Positions 1-8,251 of a DNA stretch of 30,379 nucleotides are shown here, in pieces. Numbering within the stretch: the stretch's first letter is position 1; each line of letters begins with the position of its first letter. The notes below the pieces were generated by a model. That model searched no databases. It was not told the origin of the DNA and saw nothing but the letters and a program-made list of their open reading frames with translations. The stretch spans positions 1 to 30,379 of the forward strand of contig DJPC01000120.1 in NCBI GenBank assembly GCA_002439665.1. The letters are read 5' to 3'. The position numbers and the translations under genes were made by a program. Origin of the DNA: Dialister sp. UBA6422 (GTDB lineage: Bacteria > Bacillota > Negativicutes > Veillonellales > Dialisteraceae).

Positions 1-341
1 ACTTTTGTCGGATCGTTATCTACTGTCTGTCCGAGAACGTTGAAAATACGTCCAAGGCAGCCATCACCTACTGGTGCAGCAATTGCACGGCCGGTGTCGA
101 CTGCTTTCATTCCACGTACCATGCCATCTGTGGAGCTCATTGCTACGGCACGAACGACGCCGTCGCCCAGGTGCTGCATGGTTTCACAGATAACATCAAC
201 AGGAACGCCGGATTTATCATCTTTTACATGGATTGCGTTATAGATAGCAGGAAGTTCTTTGTCATCATCGAATGCAATATCTACGACTGCGCCGATAATC
301 TGAACAACTTTACCTACCTGCATCTCCTGTTCATTTGCCAT
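1..341 (-). CDS. atpD: ATP synthase F1 beta subunit, 5' part only
   Basis: This is the N-terminal 113 codons of the catalytic beta subunit; the gene runs off the left edge. The reading frame opens MANEQEMQVGKVVQIIGAVV and continues with VDIAFDDDKELPAIYNAI, the N-terminal beta-barrel typical of AtpD. The Walker A loop and catalytic Glu lie outside the window. The ATG at 341 has a strong TAAGGAGGAA site about 9 nt upstream. It follows atpG by 35 bp and is the last atp gene visible; atpC would be expected next. In the family, beta hydrolyses or makes ATP at the alpha/beta interface on the cytoplasmic F1 head. Identification is firm from sequence and from position after atpA-atpG. Confidence 0.96.
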   Translation of the reverse strand, partial: MANEQEMQVGKVVQIIGAVVDIAFDDDKELPAIYNAIHVKDDKSGVPVDVICETMQHLGDGVVRAVAMSSTDGMVRGMKAVDTGRAIAAPVGDGCLGRIFNVLGQTVDNDPTK

Positions 342-376
342 GAAGAAGCATTCCTCCTTAAATTCTTTATGCGGGT

Positions 377-1252
377 TTATTCAAGCGCTGCAGCGCCGCC
401 GACGATTTCAGAAATTTCGTTGGTAACCTGTGCCTGACGTGCTTTATTGTATGTCAAGTTGAGGTCTGCGATTCTTTCGGTTGCATTGTCGGTTGCTGCA
501 GACATAGCTGCCATTCGGCTGCCAAGTTCGGAAGCAGCGGACTGGAGCATAGCATTATAAACCTGCACCTGTACATATTCAGGGAGCAGTTTGGAAAGGA
601 CAGCAGCGGCATCTGGAAGGAACATATATTCATCATCCACAGATGCTTCTACTTCTGCTCCATCTGCTTCTGCCTTTGGTGTTTCTACAGGAAGTAATTT
701 CTGTACTTTCACCTGCTGGCGGAGAGCAGTAATGAATTTGGTATAAATAATATAAACTTCATCAACTTCTTCTTTAGCGAAGTATTCTACCATTTCTTTG
801 GCAAGATCGATAGAATTTTGAGCTGATGGTTTATCAGAAAAGCCGAAATGATAGGAATCCAGTTCAAAGCCGCGGAATTTCAGGTAATTTCTACCCTGTT
901 TACCACACACGTAAAGTGCATACTCTGACCGATCCTTACCGGAGATTTCCTGCATGGTCTGCTTCATAACATTGGAGTTATAAGCACCGGCAAGGCCTTT
1001 ATCTGCACTGATGACAAGATATCCGACCTTTTTCACTTTGCCTGTTCTAAAAAGCGGGCTGGTGAAACCGGGTGTTACCGAAGAAGCACGGCGCAGAAGC
1101 TCTCCGATTTTTTCAGCATAAGGACGGGAACCGTTTGCTTTTTCTTCTGCTTTACGCAGACGGGCTGCGGCTACCATCTTCATTGCTTTTGTGATCTGCT
1201 GGATGTTGGTGACAGATTTAATGCGCCCTTTTATATCACGCGTACTTTCCAA
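377..1252 (-). CDS. atpG: ATP synthase F1 gamma subunit
   Basis: Central stalk subunit that couples rotation of the c-ring to the catalytic head. The 291-residue product opens with STRDIKGRIKSVTNIQQITK and ends with ATERIADLNLTYNKARQAQV, the two coiled-coil helices that define gamma. Length is normal for the family. The start is a TTG at 1252: no better start fits the conserved N-terminus, and a GAGGGG motif overlapping the atpA stop (1258-1260) supplies the ribosome site. The gene begins 5 bp after atpA, so translation is probably coupled. Residues about 195-215 carry an acidic insert (KAEADGAEVEASVDDEY) in the variable Rossmann-like region. Confidence 0.97.
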   Translation of the reverse strand: MESTRDIKGRIKSVTNIQQITKAMKMVAAARLRKAEEKANGSRPYAEKIGELLRRASSVTPGFTSPLFRTGKVKKVGYLVISADKGLAGAYNSNVMKQTMQEISGKDRSEYALYVCGKQGRNYLKFRGFELDSYHFGFSDKPSAQNSIDLAKEMVEYFAKEEVDEVYIIYTKFITALRQQVKVQKLLPVETPKAEADGAEVEASVDDEYMFLPDAAAVLSKLLPEYVQVQVYNAMLQSAASELGSRMAAMSAATDNATERIADLNLTYNKARQAQVTNEISEIVGGAAALE

Positions 1253-1257
1253 TCAGA

Positions 1258-2790
1258 TCACCCCTCTACCGTTTCAGACTTTTTTGCGTTGTAGCGTTCT
1301 TTGAATTCAGCGATAGCAGCTTTCAGTCTTTCTTCGTTTTCATCGGTCAGTTTCTTATTCTTTACGATGTCTTCGCCGATTTCTGGATGGCTGCTATGGA
1401 GGAATGCGAGAATCTGATGTTCAAAGTCAACAACTTCGCTGACTTCAATATCATCCAGATATCCGTTAACTGCTACGTAAATAGCCTGTACCTGGTCTTC
1501 GACCGGATATGGGGTATACTGTGGCTGTTTCAGGATTTCTGTAGTTCTCTGACCACGGTCGATCTGTGCCTTAGTGGCTGCATCCAGATCGGAACCGAAC
1601 TGTGCAAATGCTGCGAGTTCTCTGTACTGAGCCAGGTCCAGACGCAGGGTACCTGCAACCTGTTTCATAGCTTTGATCTGAGCAGAACCGCCTACACGGG
1701 ATACAGACAGACCTACGTTGATAGCTGGACGAATACCGGAATAGAACAGTGCTGTTTCCAGGTAAATCTGGCCATCAGTGATGGAAATAACGTTGGTTGG
1801 AATGTATGCACCTACGTCGCCTGCCAGGGTTTCAATGATTGGCAGAGCTGTAATGGAGCCGCCGCCCAATTCTTTGGAAAGACGAGCTGCACGTTCCAGC
1901 AGTCTGGAATGCAGGTAGAATACATCGCCCGGGTATGCTTCACGTCCTGGTGGACGACGGAGCAGCAGGGACATTGCACGGTATGCTACAGCGTGCTTGG
2001 AGAGATCATCATAAATGATGAGTACGTCTTTTCCCTGATGCATGAAGTATTCAGCGATGGAAACACCAGAGTATGGTGCCAAGTACTGCATCGGGGAACC
2101 TTCAGATGCGCCTGCATGGACGATAATGGAGTAATCCATAGCGCCAGCCTGTTTCAGTTTTTCGTATACACGAACAACGTTGGAGTTTTTCTGGCCAATG
2201 GATACATAAATACAAATGACATTCTGACCTTTCTGGTTCAGAATGGTATCGATACCAATAGCGGTTTTACCAGTACCACGGTCACCGATGATAAGTTCAC
2301 GCTGACCACGGCCGATCGGAACCATGGAATCGATAGATTTAAGACCTGTCTGCAGAGGTACATTAACTGGCTGTCTGTCAGCAATGCCCGGTGCTTTAAT
2401 TTCAATGTCGCGGTATTCGGAGGCTTTGATTTCGCCTTTGCCATCGATTGGCTGTCCCAGTGCATTAACAACGCGGCCGATAACCCCGTCACCTACTGGA
2501 ACCTGCATCAGACGGCCAGTTCTCTTAACTGTGTCGCCTTCCTTAATGGTTTCTGCACGGCCCAGAAGAACGGCACCTACGTTGCTTTCTTCCAGGTTGA
2601 GTGCCATGCCGTATACGCCGTTAGGCAGTTCAAGCAATTCGCCGGCCATGCAGTTTTCAAGGCCATAGATATGGGCAATGCCGTCGCCGACTTCAAGAAC
2701 CGTACCAACTTCATCGACATTGAGGTCTACTTTATAGTTTTCAATCTGTTTCTTAATGACAGATGTAATTTCATCTGAACTGATTTTCAT
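1258..2790 (-). CDS. atpA: ATP synthase F1 alpha subunit
   Basis: Non-catalytic nucleotide-binding subunit of the F1 hexamer. The 510-residue product is full length. It has the beta-barrel domain (residues 1-95), the P-loop GDRGTGKT at residues 169-176, and the C-terminal helical bundle. The typical stretch [17 protein letters not shown] is present. The start is an ATG 15 bp downstream of atpH. On the opposite strand a long open frame spans almost the whole gene; its translation is low-complexity and Cys/Phe-rich with no domain signature, and it is a shadow of atpA codon usage. Identification is certain; role and membrane-side location follow from the family. Confidence 0.98.
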   Translation of the reverse strand: MKISSDEITSVIKKQIENYKVDLNVDEVGTVLEVGDGIAHIYGLENCMAGELLELPNGVYGMALNLEESNVGAVLLGRAETIKEGDTVKRTGRLMQVPVGDGVIGRVVNALGQPIDGKGEIKASEYRDIEIKAPGIADRQPVNVPLQTGLKSIDSMVPIGRGQRELIIGDRGTGKTAIGIDTILNQKGQNVICIYVSIGQKNSNVVRVYEKLKQAGAMDYSIIVHAGASEGSPMQYLAPYSGVSIAEYFMHQGKDVLIIYDDLSKHAVAYRAMSLLLRRPPGREAYPGDVFYLHSRLLERAARLSKELGGGSITALPIIETLAGDVGAYIPTNVISITDGQIYLETALFYSGIRPAINVGLSVSRVGGSAQIKAMKQVAGTLRLDLAQYRELAAFAQFGSDLDAATKAQIDRGQRTTEILKQPQYTPYPVEDQVQAIYVAVNGYLDDIEVSEVVDFEHQILAFLHSSHPEIGEDIVKNKKLTDENEERLKAAIAEFKERYNAKKSETVEG

Positions 2791-2805
2791 TTCCTAGAAG
2801 TCACC

Positions 2806-3351
2806 TCAATCTCTTTGCATCATAATAGCTTTCAGTGTCTGCAGCTGTCTGGCTACGGACCCATCGATCAGGCGGTCGCCCACTTGAACGGTGAAGCCGC
2901 CAATCAGCGCCGAGTCCACTTTCTGCTTCATGAGAATTTTCTTCCCTGTCATTTGAGAGAGTTTCGCTTTCAATGCTTCTACCTGGGATTTGGTCAAGGG
3001 AAGAGCAGATGTAACTACTGCTTCCTCAATGCCCATACCATGGTGTGCCAAATTGGTATATACATCTACCATAGGCACGAAGTCGGTAATGCGGTCTCTG
3101 TCGATTACGACATAGCAGAACTGCAGAACTACAGGCTGAACCTTATCTGCAAATAATTTATTAATAGTATCTTTCTTGACATCCTTTGCAAGCAGAGGAT
3201 GGAAAAGGATTTCCTTAAGATCCGCATGTTCTTTAATAGCATCAGCGATCAAATGGAGATCTTCTTCTGTTCTTTCCAAGCTGTTTTGTTCAGCAGCAAT
3301 TTCATAGATGGCGCGACCGTATTTCTTTGCAAGGATTACGTTCTTATCCAT
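2806..3351 (-). CDS. atpH: ATP synthase F1 delta subunit (OSCP)
   Basis: Peripheral stalk connector that ties the alpha subunits to subunit b. The 181-residue protein has the OSCP/delta layout: an N-terminal helical bundle (AKKYGRAIYEIAAEQNSLER) and a C-terminal domain with the family signature region ALIGGFTVQVGDRLIDGSVA. It starts at an ATG 2 bp after the atpF stop, with AGGTAA as ribosome site, and is followed by atpA after 15 bp. Length and position between atpF and atpA are standard for bacterial atp operons. Confidence 0.96.
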   Translation of the reverse strand: MDKNVILAKKYGRAIYEIAAEQNSLERTEEDLHLIADAIKEHADLKEILFHPLLAKDVKKDTINKLFADKVQPVVLQFCYVVIDRDRITDFVPMVDVYTNLAHHGMGIEEAVVTSALPLTKSQVEALKAKLSQMTGKKILMKQKVDSALIGGFTVQVGDRLIDGSVARQLQTLKAIMMQRD

Positions 3352-3353
3352 GA

Positions 3354-3848
3354 TTATTTACCTGCTTTTTTAGCATCCAGCTTTGCGATGCTTTCTTGGA
3401 TGAGCCGGTCATTTGCATCCGGCGTCATGTTCTTGCTGATGATCTTGGCTGCAATATCACAGGAAAGGACTGCTACCTGTGCCTTCAGATCTTCCAGAGC
3501 ATCCTTGCGTTCTCTTTCAATCTGTTGCGTAGCCTGTTCTTTTGTTTTTGCGATAGCTGCATGGGCTTCATCAATCTGTGCCTGCGCCTGAGCTTTGGCT
3601 TCTTTGACTGCTTTGTCCACAATTTCCTGGGCTTTTGCCTGAGCATCTTTCAGTTCTGCTTCATAGCTTGCTTTAAGCTTAGCAGCATCTTCTTTAGACT
3701 GGGCAGCAGAATCCAGGTCGTTTTTAATGCGTTCTTTGCGGGCATCCAGTACTTTCAATACCGGTTTGTAGCAGAAATGGCCAAGAATAGCACAGAGAAT
3801 AATAAAGTTGATGATCTGAATCAGCAGTGTACCATTCAGTTCTACCAA
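3354..3848 (-). CDS. atpF: ATP synthase Fo subunit b
   Basis: Membrane-anchored peripheral stalk. Residues about 5-27 form one hydrophobic segment (GTLLIQIINFIILCAILGHF). After it comes a long Ala/Lys/Glu-rich coiled coil (KAQEIVDKAVKEAKAQAQAQ and following), giving 164 residues, normal for b. Translation begins at TTG 3848 (TTG-GTA-GAA-CTG) about 5 nt after a strong AAGGAGGG site; no ATG is available near the N-terminus. The gene lies between atpE and atpH. Many of the Ala/Gln-rich heptads use repeated codons, so this part is low in complexity. Confidence 0.96.
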   Translation of the reverse strand: MVELNGTLLIQIINFIILCAILGHFCYKPVLKVLDARKERIKNDLDSAAQSKEDAAKLKASYEAELKDAQAKAQEIVDKAVKEAKAQAQAQIDEAHAAIAKTKEQATQQIERERKDALEDLKAQVAVLSCDIAAKIISKNMTPDANDRLIQESIAKLDAKKAGK

Positions 3849-3897
3849 TTCGTTCCCTCCTTAGCCTAATATTCCGTAATTCTATGGTTCGGAATTA

Positions 3898-4149
3898 TTA
3901 TTTCAGGAATGGGTTAGCGAATACGAGTACCAGTGCGATAACGATTGCAATAATCGGAATAGATTCGATAAGGCCGATAGCAACGAGCATGTTGGTGAAC
4001 AGCTTGCCTGCCATTTCTGGCTGACGGGTCATACCTTCCAGAGCTTTGGAAGCTGCTTTGGAGTCGGAGAATGCTGCTGCAATAGCTGCAAGGCCTGCAA
4101 TAACTGCAGCTGCGATAAGGGAATACTGTGCGACGATTGTCTGATCCAT
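3898..4149 (-). CDS. atpE: ATP synthase Fo subunit c (ring proteolipid)
   Basis: Two-helix hairpin proteolipid of 83 residues forming the rotor ring. Helix 1 runs through about residues 8-30, the polar loop carries R42-Q43-P44, and helix 2 contains the ion-binding carboxylate E62 in GLIESIPII. Aligning the RQP loop places D29 at the helix-1 position occupied by Gln32 in the sodium-binding Ilyobacter tartaricus ring, and S63 at the Ser66 position. The ring therefore has two acidic side chains near the ion site. Whether it carries protons or sodium cannot be decided from this alone. ATG 4149 has AGGAGGAA about 8 nt upstream, and a 143-bp structured spacer separates it from atpB. Confidence 0.97.
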   Translation of the reverse strand: MDQTIVAQYSLIAAAVIAGLAAIAAAFSDSKAASKALEGMTRQPEMAGKLFTNMLVAIGLIESIPIIAIVIALVLVFANPFLK

Positions 4150-4292
4150 AATGATAATTCCTCCTAGAGAATTGTAAAAATTTTAGCACTGCCCCTTGAT
4201 CAGTGAGGGCAGGCTTACTGTAGATTCCGTTTGGACGGACGGTGCCGTTTCCGTTTATAAAGCGGGCGGTGCCGCTTCACCGGCGTTATGGC
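4150..4292 (-). other. Structured atpB-atpE spacer with three small hairpins
   Basis: This 143-bp gap is long compared with the 1-49 bp gaps elsewhere in the operon. Read on the minus strand it holds three potential hairpins: AAGCGG/CCGCTT with a 6-nt loop (4260-4277), ACGG/CCGT with a very similar loop (4235-4248), and CTGCCC/GGGCAG (4189-4212). The first two share the core CGGCACCG(C/T)CCG and look like a duplicated element. None is followed by a U-run, so they are not terminators. RNA processing, stabilisation of the downstream atpE part, or translational enhancement of the abundant c subunit are possible roles; this is inference. Confidence 0.5.
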
Positions 4293-4958
4293 TTAGTCAA
4301 CACTTTCCTTCATGTATACAGAAGCCAGGGTGGTGAAAATGTATGCCTGAACCAGACCAACGAATAAAGAGAATCCGATCCAGATCATAGGTACAAACCA
4401 TGGGCAGATGAAGTACAGGATTTCCAACAGAATTTCGCCAGCCAGAATATTACCAAATAGACGCATTGCCAATGTAATTGGTCTTGCGATTTCTTCGATA
4501 AGGTTCATGATAGCAAAAATGGGGAATGGTTCAAAAAAATGTTTGAACCAATGACCAAATCCTTTATTTTTAATGAAGTAAAAATGAAGAATCAAAGAAC
4601 TTGCAATAGCAAGACCTAACGTAGTATTTACGTCATTAGTCGGAGATGCAGTCAAATGTTCTGTCGGAAGCAGACCAATCTGATTGGCAGTGAAAATAAA
4701 GAGGAAGAATGTCAAAAGGACGGTAGCGACCTGACGATATTTTGACCCAACGTTACTTTCAAACTGGCTGCAAAGGCCTTCAATGACCATTTCCATGACA
4801 TTTTGCCAACCAGATGGTACCAAGGACCTGCCTCTGGTAGCAGCCAATACGCAAAGGAAAACGATGATGGCGGTAAGCCATGTAGTAAAGAGTGTATCCA
4901 TATTGACTGACATGCCAAAGAGTTGCTCCACAACGTGTGTACCCGTATGAAGATGCAT
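4293..4958 (-). CDS. atpB: ATP synthase Fo subunit a
   Basis: Stator half-channel protein of the membrane sector, 221 residues with five or six hydrophobic segments. The essential Arg is R166 in ITLAMRLFGNILAGEIL, equivalent to E. coli R210. The preceding NLIEEIARP segment and the final helix (FSLFVGLVQAYIFTTLASVY) are family hallmarks. Start ATG 4958 has AGAGGGGGTGAG upstream. It follows atpI after 40 bp. Identification is firm; the protein would lie in the cytoplasmic membrane next to the c-ring. Confidence 0.97.
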   Translation of the reverse strand: MHLHTGTHVVEQLFGMSVNMDTLFTTWLTAIIVFLCVLAATRGRSLVPSGWQNVMEMVIEGLCSQFESNVGSKYRQVATVLLTFFLFIFTANQIGLLPTEHLTASPTNDVNTTLGLAIASSLILHFYFIKNKGFGHWFKHFFEPFPIFAIMNLIEEIARPITLAMRLFGNILAGEILLEILYFICPWFVPMIWIGFSLFVGLVQAYIFTTLASVYMKESVD

Positions 4959-4998
4959 AATCTCACCCCCTCTCTCTTACAAGGATCTCAAGAAAAAT

Positions 4999-5379
4999 CT
5001 ATTCCTTAATTAAACCGACCAATCGCTCCCCAAGAGTGGCGACTGGCAGTGTAAGTAAGCCACCTAAAAAAGCCAAGATATCAAATGGGCTGAAAATGAC
5101 AGCTACACAACAAAAGATTTCTAGAATAAACCGGAGCATAGTAAATATGACCAGCCTATGTCCAATAAATTCTACGCTGCGCTTTCTTTTTTCCCATTGA
5201 TTAAACTTAAAAAGCATAAATTGGAAAAAAAAGATATGAAACAGGCTCCCTAATCCCCAGGCTATACCGTAAGGTAAACCTTGCCAAACAAATAAAATCA
5301 CCGTGCCCAGAACACAAAGCCCCCATAAGTACTTTGAGATCCGTTTTGCATAATGAGGAAAAGTTAAGTCAAAATTCAT
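4999..5379 (-). CDS. atpI: ATP synthase subunit I (AtpI-like membrane protein)
   Basis: A 126-residue protein with about four hydrophobic segments and a basic stretch NQWEKRKRSVEF between segments 2 and 3. It lies directly upstream of atpB, where AtpI is found in most bacterial operons. In the family AtpI helps c-ring assembly and is not part of the final enzyme. The gene starts 1 bp after the atpZ stop codon, with AGGTAAGAA as ribosome site inside atpZ, so the two are probably translationally coupled. Sequence conservation in this family is low, so the call relies partly on position and topology. Confidence 0.8.
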   Translation of the reverse strand: MNFDLTFPHYAKRISKYLWGLCVLGTVILFVWQGLPYGIAWGLGSLFHIFFFQFMLFKFNQWEKRKRSVEFIGHRLVIFTMLRFILEIFCCVAVIFSPFDILAFLGGLLTLPVATLGERLVGLIKE

Positions 5380-5380
5380 A

Positions 5381-5611
5381 TCATTTCTTACCTAAAATTT
5401 GTTTAATCACTGACCAAAGACCACTAATGGCCCCTAGTAATGAGAGTAGAATGAGGCCCCATGGATAAGTTCCTAGGTATTCATCAGCTTTTAATCCCAG
5501 CCATACGCCGACACCAATGGATACCAGCATGGTCATACCTGCTCCAGATGCGATAGCCACACTCCGCAGGGGATGCCAGTCATCATCAGTTTGTTTGTGT
5601 TTCTTCTCCAT
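5381..5611 (-). CDS. atpZ: AtpZ-like small membrane protein, first gene of the atp operon
   Basis: A 76-residue protein with two hydrophobic segments (IASGAGMTMLVSIGVGVWLG and WGLILLSLLGAISGLWSVI) joined by a short KADEYLGTYP linker. This is the layout of the AtpZ/putative F0F1-ATPase subunit family that leads many Firmicute and related atp operons. I chose the ATG at 5611; an upstream in-frame GTG at 5620 adds only three residues and has no better ribosome site. In the family AtpZ is proposed to act with AtpI in c-ring assembly or Mg2+ supply. It is the first gene after the putative operon promoter. Confidence 0.72.
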   Translation of the reverse strand: MEKKHKQTDDDWHPLRSVAIASGAGMTMLVSIGVGVWLGLKADEYLGTYPWGLILLSLLGAISGLWSVIKQILGKK

Positions 5612-5682
5612 GATTCTCACTAGAATGGTATATTTTGTGGAAAATAGGCACGCTAAAACAAAGCACCCACATACACCACTAT

Positions 5683-5691
5683 ATTATAACA
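5683..5691 (-). promoter_or_regulatory. Extended -10 promoter of the atp operon
   Basis: On the minus strand TGTTATAAT gives a perfect TATAAT (5683-5688) preceded by the TGn extension. No good -35 hexamer lies 17 nt further upstream. It falls in the gap between wecB and atpZ, giving a 5' UTR of about 65 nt. It would let the atp operon be expressed independently of the upstream wecA-wecB genes. Confidence 0.5.
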
Positions 5692-5700
5692 TATGATTTT

Positions 5701-6846
5701 TTATTTTGCTATAAATTTGGTAGGCTTATTATGACTGAGTCCTTCCACATAAAGGAGTGTATCCACAATACGCTCAGCGGATTTGCCATCCCCATAAGGA
5801 TTTACCGCTTCTGCCATAGATTTATATTCTTTTTCGTCTGTTAAAAGTTCATAAGCAGTTCTAAAAATTCTTTCTTCATCAGTACCAACCAATTTAACTG
5901 TCCCAGCTTCTACTGCTTCTGGACGTTCGGTGGTATCACGCAGAACAAGAACTGGTTTTCCAAGACTTGGGGCTTCTTCCTGAATTCCGCCAGAATCAGT
6001 TAGCACGATAGCGCTTCTAGCCATCAGATTAGTGAATGGTTCATATTCCATAGGTTCTACTAGATGAATACCTGGTACTCCTTCTAGTTCTTCTTCTACA
6101 GCTTCTCGTACCAATGGATTTCTATGAACCGGGAATACCACTTCGGTATTTGGCACAGCTTCTACCAGCCTGCGAAGAGCTCGATATACCTGATGCATAG
6201 GTGCCCCTAGGTTTTCACGGCGATGGGTCGTAACCAGAATGACTCTTTTGTGTTCTTCAATGGCTTCGATTTCCGGGTCGTCAAAATGGTAATCTTTCTT
6301 TACTGTAGAGAGGAGCGCATCAATAACTGTATTGCCTACCACGTAGATATTCTCATCTTTCTTATTTTCACGAAGCAAATTCTGCCGAGCCGTCTCTGTA
6401 GGCGCAAAATTGATATTGGAAAGAACACCAGTTAACTGGCGATTGGCTTCTTCTGGAAAAGGAGAAAGAAGATTTCCTGTACGAAGACCAGCTTCTACAT
6501 GACCGATTTTGATTTGCTGATAAAAAGCAGCCAATGCCGCAGTGAACGTGGTCGTAGTATCTCCATGAACCAGTACATAGTCAGGCTTTTCTTTTTTTAA
6601 TACCTCTTCCAACCCGCGAAGTACTCTAGCGGTAATGTCATAAAGTGACTGACCACTCTTCATAATATCCAGATCATAATCTACCGGAAGATGAAATAAA
6701 TCCACCACCTGATCCAGCATTTCTCTATGCTGTGCTGTCAAGCAGACTTTGGTATCAATGTCATGGCGCCTCAAAAGTTCCTTCACCACCGGTGCCATTT
6801 TGATGGCTTCTGGCCGTGTTCCGAAAATGGTCATTACTTTAATCAT
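5701..6846 (-). CDS. wecB: UDP-N-acetylglucosamine 2-epimerase (non-hydrolysing)
   Basis: Converts UDP-GlcNAc to UDP-ManNAc in the cytoplasm, a precursor for cell-surface polysaccharides. The 381-residue protein is full length and shows the family motifs GTRPEAIKMAPVV at the N-terminus, THRRENLG in the middle, and DSGGIQEEAPSLGKPVLVLR followed by TERPEA in the UDP-binding C-terminal half. Start ATG 6846 gives the conserved MIKVMTIFGTRPEA opening. The ribosome site (AGAGGATTG) is rather distant. It lies 157 bp downstream of the wecA-type gene on the same strand; together they suggest lipid-linked ManNAc-containing glycan synthesis, but no other glycan genes are in the window. Confidence 0.95.
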   Translation of the reverse strand: MIKVMTIFGTRPEAIKMAPVVKELLRRHDIDTKVCLTAQHREMLDQVVDLFHLPVDYDLDIMKSGQSLYDITARVLRGLEEVLKKEKPDYVLVHGDTTTTFTAALAAFYQQIKIGHVEAGLRTGNLLSPFPEEANRQLTGVLSNINFAPTETARQNLLRENKKDENIYVVGNTVIDALLSTVKKDYHFDDPEIEAIEEHKRVILVTTHRRENLGAPMHQVYRALRRLVEAVPNTEVVFPVHRNPLVREAVEEELEGVPGIHLVEPMEYEPFTNLMARSAIVLTDSGGIQEEAPSLGKPVLVLRDTTERPEAVEAGTVKLVGTDEERIFRTAYELLTDEKEYKSMAEAVNPYGDGKSAERIVDTLLYVEGLSHNKPTKFIAK

Positions 6847-7003
6847 AATTATTATTATTCAATCCTCTCTTCGGTGAAAATGTTGTAACTCAGATAATCA
6901 TTGTTGTTGTCTTGTTTGCTGATCAATAGTCATGCATCTAATATGAATGACTGCATCCATGAGTACTCTAGCTAAAAAGCATCCCTCAATAATCAGCAAC
7001 CCA

Positions 7004-8068
7004 TTATTTTTTTTCTTTTTCTTTCTTTTTTGCAAGCTGATAGGGAGAAGGTACGATCTCTTTCATCACTCCCAATTTCCTAGCCCAAAGTAAGAAAAGA
7101 ATTAAAGCAATAGCAACAATGGCTACCCCTACCCAAAGTGACAAATGAATCACCATCAATGCCACGCAGGAGAAAAACGCCGTGAGGGCATACATAATCA
7201 GCACGACTTGCTTTTGATTGAGCCCTTTGGCTAACAGGCGATGATGCAGATGATTTTTATCTGGTGAAAAAATAGGCACGCCGCTAGATTTTCTGCGTAC
7301 AATAGCCAGGAGTGTATCCGTAATCGGTACAGCCAAAGCCAAAAGAGGTACAATCAGTACCGCAGCCGCTGCTGTTTTCATAGACCCCATGACGGATATA
7401 GATGCAATGACGTATCCCAGGAACATGGATCCGGTATCTCCCATAAAAATCTTAGCTGGGTTGAAATTATACTGCAAGAAAGCCAAGCAAGCACCAGTCA
7501 TAGCCACCATGGCAGCCGCTGCCACCCACTGACCCATTTGAAAAGCCAAAAGCGCGATGGCAATCGAAGCAATGGTTGCAATACCTGCAGCCAGTCCATC
7601 TAGCCCATCAATAAGGTTTACTGTATTGATAAACCCAACAATCCAAAAAATGGTCAATGGAAGAGAAATAATCTCCGGCAAAAAAATAAATCCAAACCGC
7701 GGTAGATCCACCCATTCAATATTGATATTGAAAATAACGACTGGAATCGCTGCCGCGATAATTTGTCCCAGCAATTTAACCTTTGGCGGAAGAGAAACCA
7801 CATCATCGGTAATACCTACAATGATTAAAAAAGTGGCTCCTAGCATAATTCCTACCATATCATAGGTGAACCCAATGGTTGCAATGGCAGAAACCATAAA
7901 CCCCGCATAAATGGCCAGACCTCCCAACCTAGGAATCAGTCCATGATGCACTTTTCTAGCATCCGGTTTGTCTACGGCCCCAATTTTGATGGCCAAGTTT
8001 TTCACTACTGGCGTCAGTACAAATGTTACCACCAACGCCACCAAAAACGTGAACGCATAGGCGAACAA
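7004..8068 (-). CDS. wecA: Undecaprenyl-phosphate GlcNAc-1-phosphate transferase (WecA/TagO type)
   Basis: Integral membrane glycosyl-1-phosphate transferase that would load GlcNAc-1-P on undecaprenyl phosphate. The 354-residue protein has about eleven hydrophobic segments. It has the MraY/WecA catalytic Asp pair TDD (D88-D89), NLIDGLDGLA (D154, D157), FMGDTGSMFLG (D211), and the HLHHR motif at 273-277 that marks the GlcNAc branch rather than MraY. The C-terminal tail is Lys-rich (AKKKEKEKK). The start is a TTG at 8068, fixed by GGAGGTG a few nt upstream. With wecB downstream it suggests a teichoic-acid-like or common-antigen-like glycan; which one cannot be told from here. Confidence 0.93.
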   Translation of the reverse strand: MFAYAFTFLVALVVTFVLTPVVKNLAIKIGAVDKPDARKVHHGLIPRLGGLAIYAGFMVSAIATIGFTYDMVGIMLGATFLIIVGITDDVVSLPPKVKLLGQIIAAAIPVVIFNINIEWVDLPRFGFIFLPEIISLPLTIFWIVGFINTVNLIDGLDGLAAGIATIASIAIALLAFQMGQWVAAAAMVAMTGACLAFLQYNFNPAKIFMGDTGSMFLGYVIASISVMGSMKTAAAAVLIVPLLALAVPITDTLLAIVRRKSSGVPIFSPDKNHLHHRLLAKGLNQKQVVLIMYALTAFFSCVALMVIHLSLWVGVAIVAIALILFLLWARKLGVMKEIVPSPYQLAKKKEKEKK

Positions 8069-8216
8069 CGTAACACCTCCTAGAAAGACAACAATTCAAT
8101 GATATTGTAGCACAAGTGACAACTGGTAGCTAGTCACTAGAGAGTAAGGATTGGGATTGCTTCATTGAATGGCTGAGCCAAAAGGAAAAAATTTACGCAA
8201 TTATAATTGAAATGGG

Positions 8217-8245
8217 TTTTCAAAATCATTTACATATGATATACT
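8217..8245 (+). promoter_or_regulatory. Candidate plus-strand promoter for an sRNA
   Basis: TTTTCA (8217-8222) and TATACT (8240-8245) are separated by 17 bp, a good sigma-A layout except for the modest -35. No protein gene follows on the plus strand; the transcript would reach the terminator at 8359-8396. On the minus strand a TATAAT (8200-8205) in the same region could serve wecA, so the two promoters may overlap back to back. Confidence 0.4.
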
Positions 8246-8251
8246 ATTTTT

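Noticed and set aside
1387..2778. A 463-codon open frame antisense to atpA
   Set aside because: It overlaps atpA completely, has no ribosome site, and its Cys/Phe/Asn-rich translation has no domain features. It is a by-product of atpA codon usage.
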